A stretch of DNA of 64,000 nucleotides from Edaphobacter lichenicola (GTDB lineage: Bacteria; Acidobacteriota; Terriglobia; Terriglobales; Acidobacteriaceae). The stretch is from contig NZ_CP073696.1 of NCBI RefSeq assembly GCF_025264645.1, positions 2,108,001-2,172,000 of the forward strand, written 5' to 3'. The notes under the pieces are model-generated. The model was not told the DNA's origin. It worked only from the letters and a program-made list of their open reading frames with translations, and ran no database searches. This document shows positions 25,833-35,605 of the stretch, one piece after another; within the stretch, counting starts at the first letter, position 1, and each line of letters begins with the position of its first letter. Position numbers and translations under genes: made by a program.

Positions 25833-27221
25833 TTACGGCTGCCAGCCTCCGCCGAGCGCCTGATACAGCTGAACGTAGTTTTGCATCTCAGTATTCCAGG
25901 CAGCTGCCAGCGCCAGCTCGGAAGTAAAAAATTGCTGTTGAGTAACAAGGACCTCGAGGAAGCTCGTCACTCCACCAGAAAAACGTACGTTCGCAAGGCG
26001 CGCAGTCTCCTGGTAGGTGTTTGTCTGTTCTTCGATCTTCATCCGAAAGAGTCGCGACTGGTTATAACCGACAAGGCTGTTGGCAACATCGCCGAAGGCG
26101 TTCAGCGCTGTCTGTTTATAGGTCAACTCAGACTCATTGCGTTGTGCCCATGCGAGCTTGTAAGCACTCGTGATCGCGCCACCGGCATAGAGCGGCTGTA
26201 ACACCTCTCCACCCACCGACCACACCGTTGCTGGTCCTTGGAGGAAGCTGGTCAGGGCAGTGCTTGCCGCACCAAACTGACCCGTCAACGATATCTGTGG
26301 GAAGAAGGCCGCCTTGGCCACACCTACGTTTGCATTTGCCGCAACTAGAAGTTCTTCACTCTGTCGGACATCGGGCCGGCGTTCAAGCAGGGCCGACGGA
26401 AGCCCAGTCGGAACGGTGGCCAGATGAGGTTGATCGACCAGAGCCAGGCCGCGAGCGATCGGTCCTGGGTTGCGTCCCAGAAGAATGCTGATCTGGTTCT
26501 CAGTTTGAGCGATCGATTGTTCGTCGCTGATCACCTGAGCTTGGGCCTGCTGTAAAAGCAGATCAGCCTGATACACATCGGTAATTGCACTGTCGCCGCC
26601 CGTGTATTTCACGGTATTAATCCGCACGATGTCGTTGTCGGCAGCGACATTTCTCTGCGCAAAATCCAATTGATAGTCAAATTGCCGTAGCGCGAAGTAG
26701 GCGATCGCGATGTCAGAGATCAAGGTCGTTTGGACAACGTCGCGGCCATAAGTAGTCGCGAGCAACTGCGCGCGTGCGGCCTCAGTCGCGCGCCGATACT
26801 TCCCCCAGAAGTCCACAATGTAGTTGAGCGAGATGCCCAGCGAGTCCACAGTTGGCCCATTGAGAGCGAAAGAGTTGCGCTGATAATCCACGCCGCCTGA
26901 GCCAGAGACATTGGGCAACTGGTTGGCTCGTGTTATCCCTACCACTGCCTGCGCCTGCAGGATGCGCGAGGCAGCAATCTGCATATCGTAGTTGTTGATC
27001 AGCGCTTCCTTGATGAGTGCTCGCAGCGCTTCGTCCTGGAAGACCGTCTCCCATTGCATCTCTGCAAATGGCTGTGCAGCGGGCTGGCCGGGCAGATCAG
27101 GCGCAACGCCCCGGTATTGGTCCGGCGTCACCACCACTGGGCGTTTGTAGTTTGGCCCAACTTTGCAACCGCTCAGCAGGAGAGCCAGCGCAAAGCCCGC
27201 GAGCTTTCTCGTGCTGATCAT
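25833..27221 (-). CDS. Outer-membrane efflux lipoprotein (OprM/NodT type)
   Basis: The outer-membrane channel of a tripartite pump. The 462 residues start with a lipoprotein signal (FALALLLSGC, lipid Cys at residue 19) followed by KVGPNYKRP, typical of NodT-type factors. Two tandem outer-membrane-efflux repeats follow with long helices. It is the last gene of the pump operon and its ATG overlaps the stop of the RND gene by four bases. Confidence 0.94.
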   Translation of the reverse strand: MISTRKLAGFALALLLSGCKVGPNYKRPVVVTPDQYRGVAPDLPGQPAAQPFAEMQWETVFQDEALRALIKEALINNYDMQIAASRILQAQAVVGITRANQLPNVSGSGGVDYQRNSFALNGPTVDSLGISLNYIVDFWGKYRRATEAARAQLLATTYGRDVVQTTLISDIAIAYFALRQFDYQLDFAQRNVAADNDIVRINTVKYTGGDSAITDVYQADLLLQQAQAQVISDEQSIAQTENQISILLGRNPGPIARGLALVDQPHLATVPTGLPSALLERRPDVRQSEELLVAANANVGVAKAAFFPQISLTGQFGAASTALTSFLQGPATVWSVGGEVLQPLYAGGAITSAYKLAWAQRNESELTYKQTALNAFGDVANSLVGYNQSRLFRMKIEEQTNTYQETARLANVRFSGGVTSFLEVLVTQQQFFTSELALAAAWNTEMQNYVQLYQALGGGWQP

Positions 27222-30200
27222 GTGGTGGTCCCCTTCGAAGCGGACTCATCTTTTATCTCCGGCGCCTTTTCCTTGCCGAAGAGATTGCCGAAGCGTTCAA
27301 TCACATCAAAGCTAACGGGAATAAAGAAGATCGCAAGCAGTGAAGCTGCCAGCATCCCGCCAATGACCACCGTACCAAGTACCTGTCTCGAGATGGCGCC
27401 CGCGCCCGAAGCGGTCCACAAAGGAACGCATCCAAGAATAAAGGCAAACGCAGTCATCAAGATCGGTCGAAGCCTCAGCTTTGCTCCGGAGAGCGCAGCA
27501 TCGATCAGCGATTTACCACCCTCGTACTCCGCCTTGGCAAACTCGACGATCAGAATCGCGTTCTTGGCCGACAACCCGATCAGCATCACGAGGCCGATCT
27601 GCGCATAAACGTTATTGTCGAGCCGTCGTAGATAAAGCGCTGCAAAAGCACCAAAAACTGCGATCGGAACGCCCAGCAAAACGCTCAGCGGGAGCGTCCA
27701 GCTCTCATACTGCGCAGCCATAATCAGAAACACAATAAAGAAGGAAAGCCCAAAGACCACAATCGGTTTGACTCCCTGTGCGGCTTTGACCTCTTGATAC
27801 GACATGCCGAGATAGTCGAAGCCCATCTGATTCGGCATCGTCTTCTTGAACACATCCTGTAGAGCCGCAATCGCCTCGGACGAACTATATCCGGGGGCAG
27901 CAGAACCGTTGATCTGAACGCATTGAAACTGGTTGTACTTCATGATGAACTCTGGCCCGCTCCGTGGAGCATTTCCCGTCAGCGTACTCAACGGCACCAT
28001 CTGTCCAGTGGCGTTCGTCACATAAAATTTGCCGAGATTGTCCACCGAAGTTCGATAGTTGCTCTCTGCCTGTACGTAGACCTGCCACTGTCTACCGAAT
28101 CGGTTGAAGTAGTTCACCAGCGATCCGCCCATAAACGTCTGTAGAGTCTGGTAAACATTCGCCAGACTCACCTGTTGAGTCAGCACCTTCTCCTGGTCGA
28201 CGGTAATTCCTACCTGTGGCACTCCGAACAGCGCAGTGGTCATCAGTCCAGCCAACTCCGGGCGCTTGCGCGCCTCCGCCATAAATACTTCCGTGTTTTT
28301 CGCCAGGAATTCAATTGGGCTCCCAGATCGATCTTCGAGAACAAACGTGAATCCACCTGATGTGCCAACGCCCGGAATAGCTGGAGGTGGAAAAGCGAAA
28401 GCAATTCCAGCTGTCACTCTGGAGAGCGCACCCATCAAGTGTCGCTTGATTCCGGCGTAGCTCTCCTCGGCAGTTTTCCGCTCATCCCAATTCTTGAAAG
28501 AGACAAAGAAGAAGGAGCTGTACGTAGTATTCACGCCGCTCAGCATGCTATACCCGATCACTGAGCTGACATACTGCACGCCCGGCGTCTCCATCATGAT
28601 CTTCTCGACCACCTTTGACGCGTTTGAGGTACGTTCCAGTGACGATGCGTTCGGCAACTGCAACCCGCCGTACATGTAGCCCTGGTCCTCATCAGGAAGA
28701 AAGCCCCCCGGTATCTTGCTTCCGAAGAAACCCGCGCCTAAAACAAACACCAGCAACAGTAGAAAAGCGAATCCAGCCTTATGGATCAGGTGTCTGCAGG
28801 CACTAACATACCCATCTGTCACTCTGCCGAAGACACGATTGAACCAGCGAAAGAAAGCTCCGAGCGGGCCGCGAGACTCTTTCTTTGGCCGCAGCAGCAT
28901 CGCCGAGAGAGCAGGGCTCAGGGTCAGTGCATTGAATGCGGAGAACGCAACGGACACTGCAATCGTTACGGCAAACTGTTGATAGAGTCGCCCGGTGATT
29001 CCAGGAATGAACGCAGTCGGGATAAACACCGCGCCCAATATCAATGCAATCGCAACTACCGGACCACCTACCTCTTCCATAGCCTTGATGGTCGCGTCAT
29101 GCGGAGTCATGCCGTGTTCGATGTGATGTTCTACAGCCTCGACGACGACGATAGCGTCATCCACTACCAGCCCAATCGCCAGCACCAGCCCGAAGAGCGA
29201 AAGTGTGTTGATAGAAAAACCCAGCAGCGGAAAGATCATGAACGTTCCGACAAGCGAGACCGGAACCGCAAGCAGTGGGATCAGCGTAGCTCTCCAACCT
29301 TGCAGGAAGATGTAAACCACAATGATGACAAGTGCCAGCGCCTCGAAGAGCGTGTGGACAATCTCCTTGATCCCGGCCGTGACCGCGAGAGTCGTGTCGA
29401 GTGCCACGATGTAATCAAGATCCTGGGGAAAGCGGGTCTTCGATTCCTGCATCAGCGCTCGAACTCCCGCGGCAGTTGCAACCGCGTTTGCTCCAGGAGC
29501 CTGGTAGATCGCAATCAGCGCTGCGGGCTTGCCGTTCAAGCGGCCTATCATGTTGTAGTTCTGCGCGCCCAGCTCCACACGCGCAACATCCTTCAAGCGC
29601 AGGATGCCTTCGCCCGACTTGGCCCGCACGATGATCTCACCAAACTCCTCTGCGGAAGGAAGACGCCCGGGAGCCCGCACCGTATAGGTGAACTGTTGTC
29701 CCGTCGGAGCGGGATTACCGCCAATCTGGCCCGCAGGATTCACGTTATTCTGAGCTTGAATCGCATCGATAATCTCAGGCACCGTGATCTTCAGGCTCGC
29801 CAGCTTATCCGGATCGACCCAGCACCGCATCGCATATTGACCAGCTCCAAACACCGACACGGAAGCCACACCGGGCACTCTTGTCAGAGCATCGTTCAAG
29901 TTGATCGTGGCGTAGTTCGCCAGAAAGATGTTGTCGTAGCTGTTGTTGGGCGAACTGAGATCGATCAGCATCAACGGCGCCGCAGTCGACTTCTGGACCG
30001 TAATGCCTTGATTGAGCACCGCACTCGGCAACTGCGAGTTCGCCTGCGAGGCGCGCATCTGGGTCAGAATTTGATCGGTGCTGGCGACAGTATCGATATT
30101 AAAATCCACCGTCAACGTCATCTGCCCGTTGCTGGCGTTCAGCGAATACATGTAGTTCATGTTGTCGACGCCCGACATCTGCTGTTCGATCGGCGTCGCC

Positions 30201-30382
30201 ACCGATTGCGCGACTGTCTGGGCATCCGCGCCCGTGTAGTTGCCGATGACCTGGATCTGAGGATCGGCAATATTTGGAAACTGTGACGTCGGCAAGCTCA
30301 ACATCGACACGATGCCGGCAACGACCATCAAGATCGAGATAACAATCGCAACGATCGGCCTGTTGATAAAAAACTTCGACAT
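27218..30382 (-). CDS. RND multidrug efflux transporter (HAE1/AcrB family)
   Basis: The proton-driven inner-membrane pump, 1054 residues. It starts MSKFFINRPIVAIVISILMV. Two periplasmic loop repeats and 12 helices are evident, with the TM4 proton-relay aspartates in GLVVDDAIVVVEAVEHH and the second-half helix MLIGLSAKNAILIVEFAK. The GxxxDxxx and FFIPVSFDVIE end motifs are standard for hydrophobic and amphiphilic drug exporters. It follows the adaptor gene by two bases and precedes the outer-membrane factor with a four-base overlap. Confidence 0.96.
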   Translation of the reverse strand: MSKFFINRPIVAIVISILMVVAGIVSMLSLPTSQFPNIADPQIQVIGNYTGADAQTVAQSVATPIEQQMSGVDNMNYMYSLNASNGQMTLTVDFNIDTVASTDQILTQMRASQANSQLPSAVLNQGITVQKSTAAPLMLIDLSSPNNSYDNIFLANYATINLNDALTRVPGVASVSVFGAGQYAMRCWVDPDKLASLKITVPEIIDAIQAQNNVNPAGQIGGNPAPTGQQFTYTVRAPGRLPSAEEFGEIIVRAKSGEGILRLKDVARVELGAQNYNMIGRLNGKPAALIAIYQAPGANAVATAAGVRALMQESKTRFPQDLDYIVALDTTLAVTAGIKEIVHTLFEALALVIIVVYIFLQGWRATLIPLLAVPVSLVGTFMIFPLLGFSINTLSLFGLVLAIGLVVDDAIVVVEAVEHHIEHGMTPHDATIKAMEEVGGPVVAIALILGAVFIPTAFIPGITGRLYQQFAVTIAVSVAFSAFNALTLSPALSAMLLRPKKESRGPLGAFFRWFNRVFGRVTDGYVSACRHLIHKAGFAFLLLLVFVLGAGFFGSKIPGGFLPDEDQGYMYGGLQLPNASSLERTSNASKVVEKIMMETPGVQYVSSVIGYSMLSGVNTTYSSFFFVSFKNWDERKTAEESYAGIKRHLMGALSRVTAGIAFAFPPPAIPGVGTSGGFTFVLEDRSGSPIEFLAKNTEVFMAEARKRPELAGLMTTALFGVPQVGITVDQEKVLTQQVSLANVYQTLQTFMGGSLVNYFNRFGRQWQVYVQAESNYRTSVDNLGKFYVTNATGQMVPLSTLTGNAPRSGPEFIMKYNQFQCVQINGSAAPGYSSSEAIAALQDVFKKTMPNQMGFDYLGMSYQEVKAAQGVKPIVVFGLSFFIVFLIMAAQYESWTLPLSVLLGVPIAVFGAFAALYLRRLDNNVYAQIGLVMLIGLSAKNAILIVEFAKAEYEGGKSLIDAALSGAKLRLRPILMTAFAFILGCVPLWTASGAGAISRQVLGTVVIGGMLAASLLAIFFIPVSFDVIERFGNLFGKEKAPEIKDESASKGTTT

Positions 30383-30384
30383 TG

Positions 30385-31608
30385 TCAGTCGCCCTCGGGC
30401 ACGGACGCAACGACATAGGGTTTAGCACTGACGGGTGTACCTTCCCGCACCTTCATGAAGCCCTGAACAATAACCTTCTCTCCAGGCTTCAAACCCTCCG
30501 TAATAATCCAGTTCGTCCCGACGCGATCACCCACTTTGACCGGCCGAAACATCGCCTTATTCTCCGGACTGACCACAACCACTTGATACATCGATTGCAC
30601 TTCAATCACAGCAGCCTGCGGAACCAGCAGCGCATCTTTGGTCATTCCAGTTTCAATGCGAATATTGCCGAAGCCGCCGGGCCGAAGTATGCCATCTTTG
30701 TTCGGAAAATCCGCTGCTAACTGAATCGTGCCCGTCTGCGACGTAATCTCCCGATTGACCAGCATGATCTTGCCCTTCGCCGGAAAGGCGATTCCATTTG
30801 CCTGGAGGAACTCCACCGGAAAGGATGCTGCATGCCCCTTCCCGCCCCGGACTGCCTGCGAGATCAACTGCGCTCTGCCAAGATAGTCGCTCTCACTGAT
30901 ATTGAAGTAGGCTCGTATCGGATTGATATCCGATACAGTCGTCATCTTCGTTGTTGTCCCCACCAAGTCACCAACGTTTGCGTTGGAAGTACCGGCCAAG
31001 CCGTCGATAGGAGACAGCACCTTCGTCCACGCCAGGTTCAACTCAGCCTGAACCTTGTTCGCCTCTGCAGCATTGACCTGCGCTACGTTGGCCGCAAGTG
31101 TGGAGATATCCGTATCCAACTGCTTCTGCGGTATCGCGTGCTGCTCAGCAAGTGGGCGATCCCGCGTAACATTATTCTCTGCCTCCGTCCGCTGCGCCAC
31201 CGCAACCGCCACCTGCGCCTTTGCTTCGTCAAGCCCAGCGATAAATGGGCGAGGGTCGATCTCATAAAGCAGTTGACCTTTGTGAACGAAAAACCCCTCG
31301 GTATAAGCGCGCTTCAACAGATATCCCTGCACCTTTGGAGTGATATCCGCGTTCACCTGCCCATTCAGTTGGGCTACCCACTGCTCGTAGTTCGGAACAT
31401 TCCGTTGCACGACGTTGGTAACTTCTACTTCGGGGGCCATTGGTGGTGGCGCAGCTTCCTTCTTCTCGCAACCGAGTCCCCCACACAGCAGGATCGTACC
31501 CGCAACGATCACGGCAACATCAGCGCTGAGCTTCGGCTTATACAGCAAACCAAGTACGCCCGGATTGCCCCTCAGAAAAAGATTCCGAACTTTGGATCGC
31601 ACGTGCAT
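30385..31608 (-). CDS. RND efflux periplasmic adaptor (AcrA family)
   Basis: The membrane fusion protein that joins pump and channel. In the 407 residues a hydrophobic segment near residues 28-46 ends at LGLGC-like LCGGLGCEKK, suggesting a lipoprotein with Cys47. Beyond it are the lipoyl half-motifs (VDVAPQVQG-like DITPKVQGYLLKRAYTEGFFVHKGQLLYEIDPRPF), a helical hairpin and the beta-barrel domain with NVGDLVG and LRPGGFGNIRIETG. First gene of the operon, with GGGGGAAC just upstream of the ATG. No adjacent regulator gene. Confidence 0.94.
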   Translation of the reverse strand: MHVRSKVRNLFLRGNPGVLGLLYKPKLSADVAVIVAGTILLCGGLGCEKKEAAPPPMAPEVEVTNVVQRNVPNYEQWVAQLNGQVNADITPKVQGYLLKRAYTEGFFVHKGQLLYEIDPRPFIAGLDEAKAQVAVAVAQRTEAENNVTRDRPLAEQHAIPQKQLDTDISTLAANVAQVNAAEANKVQAELNLAWTKVLSPIDGLAGTSNANVGDLVGTTTKMTTVSDINPIRAYFNISESDYLGRAQLISQAVRGGKGHAASFPVEFLQANGIAFPAKGKIMLVNREITSQTGTIQLAADFPNKDGILRPGGFGNIRIETGMTKDALLVPQAAVIEVQSMYQVVVVSPENKAMFRPVKVGDRVGTNWIITEGLKPGEKVIVQGFMKVREGTPVSAKPYVVASVPEGD

Positions 31609-31647
31609 TTTGTTCCCCCGTCTAAAACAGGAGCCATATAGCTGATG

Positions 31648-31659
31648 AAGTACGTACTT
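31648..31659. promoter_or_regulatory. 12-bp palindrome upstream of the efflux operon
   Basis: AAGTACGTACTT is a perfect palindrome 40 bases before the adaptor start, with TATATG between it and the gene on the minus strand as a possible -10 box. Position and symmetry fit a TetR- or MarR-type operator, but no regulator gene is next to the pump. Confidence 0.45.
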
Positions 31660-32036
31660 GCCTTATATCCCACCTCGCTCGAAGTCACGACTAGCAATAA
31701 TGCTAGATTGCATTGCCTTTTATGCCTTAGTTGTTGTAGCAGTGTCTGTTCGAGCCGAAACATATGATTTAAAACTCATCACACACGACATATTTCGTCA
31801 GGCGGACATGAGTGAGTCGCAGGCTCCGGACGCCATATTCGACCTGTCCAGGTGATCGCGGTAAGAGAGTTCATGCAGACAGGTAGTAATCGCAACGTTG
31901 ATTACTTACGTGTCATTCGAGTCACGTAGACACCCAAATTATGTAGTTACATGCAGCGAAATCGCAGTTAGACTGAAGCTTCTCTTGAATACACGAAGTA
32001 CCAGCTGAGTCTTTCGATTGTTGAGATTATGCCCCG
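31660..32036. other. Intergenic region between the efflux operon and the ATP-grasp gene
   Basis: About 380 bases, more A/T-rich than its flanks, separating divergent transcription units. I see no convincing ORF, hairpin terminator or RNA gene. It should hold the upstream part of the pump promoter and the promoter of the ATP-grasp gene. Confidence 0.5.
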
Positions 32037-33347
32037 ATGAGCCAATCTGATTCTTGCGGCAAAGACTACGCTCAATCGAGCTTACTGATTATCTCTTCTG
32101 TCTGGTGGCCGTCTTCTGCCAAGTTAGCCGTTGCATTAGCCAACTATGGCTGCAAAGTCGAGGGCGTTTGTCCGCCGGACCATCCGTTCTCCTTTGTCGA
32201 CGGCATAACCAAAATCTATCCCTATCGTGGTCTGGATTCGCTGCAATCCCTCTACGACGCAATCTGTCAGAGCCAGCCCTACCTTCTCATCCCATGTGAT
32301 GACGGCGTTGTATGGCAACTGCACGAGCTTCACCGAACCAGGCCAGAGCTTAGACCGCTGATCGAGCGGTCCCTCGGCGCGCCTTCAGGATACGAACTCC
32401 TCTCCGGCCGGGCGGAGTTGCTGCAACTCGCGCAGGAGATGCACATCCGAGTGCCGCGGACAATACAGATCGCTAATCCCGGTCACCTCGAAGAATACTT
32501 TTCCTCACCAGCCGAACCAGCCATTCTCAAACTCGATGGAACCAATGGTGGCAAAGGGGTGCAGGTCGTACATTCACTTCAGGAGGCCAGGCGGGCATTC
32601 ACCACCATGCTTCGGCCGGTAACTCTTTTGACAGCCGTCGGACGCTGGCTTGTCATTCACGATGCGTTAGCGCTCTGGAACAGAACGAGTCGACGACGTC
32701 CTGGTCTGGTGCTGCAACAGTTCATCGCCGGTCGCCCAGCCAACACGATGATGGTCTGTCAGCACGGCAAAGTTCTCGCAATGGTAACGGTCGAGGTGTT
32801 GTGCGCACAGGGCTCAACCGGAGCTGCCATGGCGGTGCGTCTCATTGAAAACGAAGAGATCTGTACGGCAGCCGAACGGATCGCCGAGCGGCTCCAGCTC
32901 TCAGGCTTTCACGGCCTCGACTTCGTCCTCGAGAGCGAGACCGGATACGCATACTTGATTGAGATGAATCCGCGTTGCACCCAGCTTGGACATCTTCCTC
33001 TTCCCCTTCAAGGTGATCTCGCTGGCATATTTTGCAGAGCATTCACGGATGCCAATCCCCAACAGCAACAAAGGTCGTTCTGCGAGAAAACAATTGTGTT
33101 CTTCCCCCAGGCGATCATGTCGAACGCAAAGTTCCCGTATCTACAGACCTCCTATGTTGATGTTCCGTGGGGCGAACCAAGACTTGTGCGCGAGCTCATG
33201 AACAGAGACTGGCGCGACCGCAGTTTTTTCGCCAGGCTTCATAACATGATCTGGCCACCCGTCAGGGCGGCGGTAGATTTTGAAGCAATGGCGGGTCAAA
33301 GCGATCCGATCCCAGAAATGCCCACGGTCGGTCCAAAAGGGCATTAA
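32037..33347 (+). CDS. ATP-grasp enzyme, substrate unknown
   Basis: A 436-residue protein of the carbamoyl-phosphate-synthase-like ATP-grasp superfamily, which joins a carboxylate to an amine or thiol using ATP. Seen are the lysine-bearing strand AILKLDGTNGGKGVQVVHS (glycine-rich ATP loop), VLQQFIAGRPANTMMVC, and the metal-binding YLIEMNPRCTQLGHLPLPLQGD with the ExN pair. An N-terminal Rossmann-like preATP domain (LLIISSVWWPSSAKLAVAL) is present. The C-terminal 100 residues (IMSNAKFPYLQTSYVDVPWGEPRLVRELM) look family-specific. It borders the polysaccharide region; tailoring of a sugar by an amino acid is a guess. Confidence 0.82.
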   Translation: MSQSDSCGKDYAQSSLLIISSVWWPSSAKLAVALANYGCKVEGVCPPDHPFSFVDGITKIYPYRGLDSLQSLYDAICQSQPYLLIPCDDGVVWQLHELHRTRPELRPLIERSLGAPSGYELLSGRAELLQLAQEMHIRVPRTIQIANPGHLEEYFSSPAEPAILKLDGTNGGKGVQVVHSLQEARRAFTTMLRPVTLLTAVGRWLVIHDALALWNRTSRRRPGLVLQQFIAGRPANTMMVCQHGKVLAMVTVEVLCAQGSTGAAMAVRLIENEEICTAAERIAERLQLSGFHGLDFVLESETGYAYLIEMNPRCTQLGHLPLPLQGDLAGIFCRAFTDANPQQQQRSFCEKTIVFFPQAIMSNAKFPYLQTSYVDVPWGEPRLVRELMNRDWRDRSFFARLHNMIWPPVRAAVDFEAMAGQSDPIPEMPTVGPKGH

Positions 33348-33741
33348 CGTGCTCTCTAACTATCGAACGGATTCATCGACATAGAGCAGGCGCGCGCTTC
33401 CGTTTGAAAGGCCTCAAAGTCGATCCGGAAGATGTTTTGAATCACTCTCATTGGAGTCGCCATCAACTCATGATCGGTTTTGCTTATCCGTTCATGCGGC
33501 AATTTATTGCAGGTATGTGAAAAAAAAGTTCTCTCTGCAACTTCATCTCGAAATGTGTGTCTGTGTGTTACACATCGATTGCAAGTCAAAGTATCACCCG
33601 GGCTCAAAAGCGTCATCAAGAGGTTGGGAAATTGAAGCAACCCATTGCGTTAAGCCATGCATCTCCTTAACCTGATCCCAGACAGAATCTGGCTGAAAAA
33701 TAGTTTGTAGCTAGTTCTGCCTATTTCGTGTTATGTTAGTC
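33348..33741. other. Intergenic region upstream of the glycosylphosphotransferase leader
   Basis: About 390 bases with lower G+C than the flanking genes. No convincing ORF or RNA gene. TTGTAG near 33705 and GTGTTA near 33728 are a weak promoter candidate for the downstream exopolysaccharide gene. Confidence 0.4.
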
Positions 33742-33769
33742 CCGAAGGGTCTAACCCTTTTCGGTTTTT
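33742..33769 (+). terminator. Leader terminator/attenuator ahead of the glycosylphosphotransferase
   Basis: CCGAAGGGT pairs with ACCCTTTTCGG (two bulged bases) around a CTA loop, directly followed by TTTTT. It sits about 60 bases before the start at 33828 and nearly 400 bases after the preceding gene, so it is better placed to interrupt the leader of the exopolysaccharide gene than to end the upstream gene. Confidence 0.6.
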
Positions 33770-33827
33770 CCACTTTTTGTATTGCTACGTGTTCGCTGAT
33801 CGAGACTTCTGTACTCGGAGGGACCAC

Positions 33828-35318
33828 TTGACTACTGCACCTCATGTTCCTGTCTCTCCAATTGATTTGCTGCGACCGAATTCGTTCAAATTCGACCAGA
33901 GGTCGCAGCGTGTGGCCCGAGCCATATGCGCTTCGTGGGTGAAGTTGGACATGCTCCTGCTTTCTTTCACGCTGCTCATGCTGCTGCTTGGCCCTGAGAT
34001 CCGTGGTCACCAGCTGAGTCTGGCAAGGGTACTGCAGCTTCGCGTATCACTCCTCAACTTTATGTTGGCCGCCACGTGCCTGGTCACCTGGCGTCTGAGC
34101 TTCAATCTCACCAAACTGCACTTTGACCGATCCAACGCTTCAGTAGCAATTCTAGGGGTCGAGACATTCCTACGCGTAACCTCGTGCGCCGGAATCGCAG
34201 CCATCATCATCTATCTGCGTCATCCCGATCGTGTCTCCCTCTATACCATCGCGACCTTCTGGTTCGTCAGCATGATCCTGCTCAGCGTTGGCCGCGCCAT
34301 CCTCATTGCCTTTGAATACTACGTGCGGCCGTTGCTGCGTCAAAACAGGCAGGTCGTTATCGTCGGCAGCGGTCGGCGAGCCCAGCAAGTCGCGCACGAA
34401 CTCACAACCCACCCGAAGTGGCACTACTTCGTACTGGGCTTCGTCGACTCCGAACCTCAATGCGACCCACGCTGTGTACTCGGCGGTATCGAACAGCTGG
34501 ATTCCATTCTCATGCAGAAGGTTGTCGATGAAGTGATCATCGCCCTTCCAATGAAATCCATGTACGACAGCATCCAATTGGCGATTCAAGCGTGCGAACG
34601 CGCAGGGATACAGTCTGGCTACTCTCTGGATCTGTTCTCAACTGAGGTTGCCAAGCGGAGGTCGTTTGAAGAGCACGACGCCTCCTCGGTTGTGCTTCAC
34701 ATGGTGCATAACGGCCACCATAAGTTCCTGAAGCGTTCGCTCGACGTCGCCTGCTCCGCAGTGGGAGTCATCATCCTTGCGCCCCTGATGGTGCTCGTCG
34801 CGCTTGCCATCAAGATGACAAGCAAGGGGCCTGTCATCTTTCGCCAGAAGCGATACGGCCTGAATAAGCGGACCTTCTGGATGTACAAATTCAGAAGCAT
34901 GGTGGAAGATGCCGAGGTCCGCCAGAAAGAACTCGAGCACCTTAACGAAAACGATGGCCACGCCTTCAAGATGCGCAATGATCCACGGATTACACGCGTC
35001 GGGCAGATCATCCGAAGAACATCCATCGACGAACTACCCCAGTTCTTCAATGTTCTGCTCGGTGATATGTCGCTTGTGGGACCCCGGCCACTACCAATGC
35101 GCGATGTGAACAACTTCTCGGAAGCTAGCCTGATGCGGCGCTTCAGCGTAAAGCCTGGGCTCACCGGCCTCTGGCAGGTGAGTGGAAGAAGCAATACGTC
35201 ATTTGCCAACTGGATGAAACTGGATCTCGAGTACATCGATCGTTGGTCTCTGCTTCTCGATATGAAGATTCTGGCAAGGACCATTCCTGCTGTCTTCAAA
35301 AAGAGTGGCGCCGTCTAA
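33828..35318 (+). CDS. Undecaprenyl-phosphate glycosylphosphotransferase (exopolysaccharide initiation)
   Basis: This enzyme transfers a sugar-1-phosphate to undecaprenyl phosphate, the first step of exopolysaccharide repeat synthesis. It is 496 residues from TTG at 33828, chosen because GGAGGG lies five bases upstream. Four N-terminal helices and a Rossmann domain (VVIVGSGRRAQQVAHEL) come first. The C-terminal bacterial sugar transferase domain follows: KRSLDVACSAVG, GPVIFRQKRYGLNKRTFWMYKFRSM, RRTSIDELPQFFNVLLGDMSLVGPRP and KPGLTGLWQVSGRS. It resembles WcaJ/GumD-type enzymes. The rest of the assembly line is encoded at 42-57 kb. Confidence 0.94.
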   Translation: MTTAPHVPVSPIDLLRPNSFKFDQRSQRVARAICASWVKLDMLLLSFTLLMLLLGPEIRGHQLSLARVLQLRVSLLNFMLAATCLVTWRLSFNLTKLHFDRSNASVAILGVETFLRVTSCAGIAAIIIYLRHPDRVSLYTIATFWFVSMILLSVGRAILIAFEYYVRPLLRQNRQVVIVGSGRRAQQVAHELTTHPKWHYFVLGFVDSEPQCDPRCVLGGIEQLDSILMQKVVDEVIIALPMKSMYDSIQLAIQACERAGIQSGYSLDLFSTEVAKRRSFEEHDASSVVLHMVHNGHHKFLKRSLDVACSAVGVIILAPLMVLVALAIKMTSKGPVIFRQKRYGLNKRTFWMYKFRSMVEDAEVRQKELEHLNENDGHAFKMRNDPRITRVGQIIRRTSIDELPQFFNVLLGDMSLVGPRPLPMRDVNNFSEASLMRRFSVKPGLTGLWQVSGRSNTSFANWMKLDLEYIDRWSLLLDMKILARTIPAVFKKSGAV

Positions 35319-35349
35319 AACTGCACTTCGCGACTCCGTTTCTTCTCAA

Positions 35350-35381
35350 CGAGCCCCTGATCCGGGGCTCGTTGCTTTTAG
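35350..35381 (+). terminator. Intrinsic terminator after the glycosylphosphotransferase
   Basis: AACGAGCCCC (35350-35359) pairs with GGGGCTCGTT (35366-35375) around a six-base loop, followed by GCTTTTA. Located about 30 bases after the stop codon. Confidence 0.85.
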
Positions 35382-35605
35382 TGCGTAGTTCATCCACATG
35401 ACAGCGGCTCCAGCGCAACAAGGACTACTCTGGCACAACCTTCATCCGCCATCCGCTCGCTATGAACCGATGCAATCAAATGACGGTCATATGACAACGC
35501 GATGACAACGCAGCTCTTCACTCTAACTAGTCTTCGATTTGACCGGATAGAGCCATCCATCCGGCAAGCGATCTGCAACACGCAGAGAGAGAAAAGTGAA
35601 GGATC

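Noticed and set aside
28781..30286. 501-residue plus-strand ORF opposite the RND transporter gene
   Set aside because: Antisense shadow of a GC-rich gene; it is rich in Arg, His and Gln with no domain, while the minus strand encodes a full AcrB-type pump.
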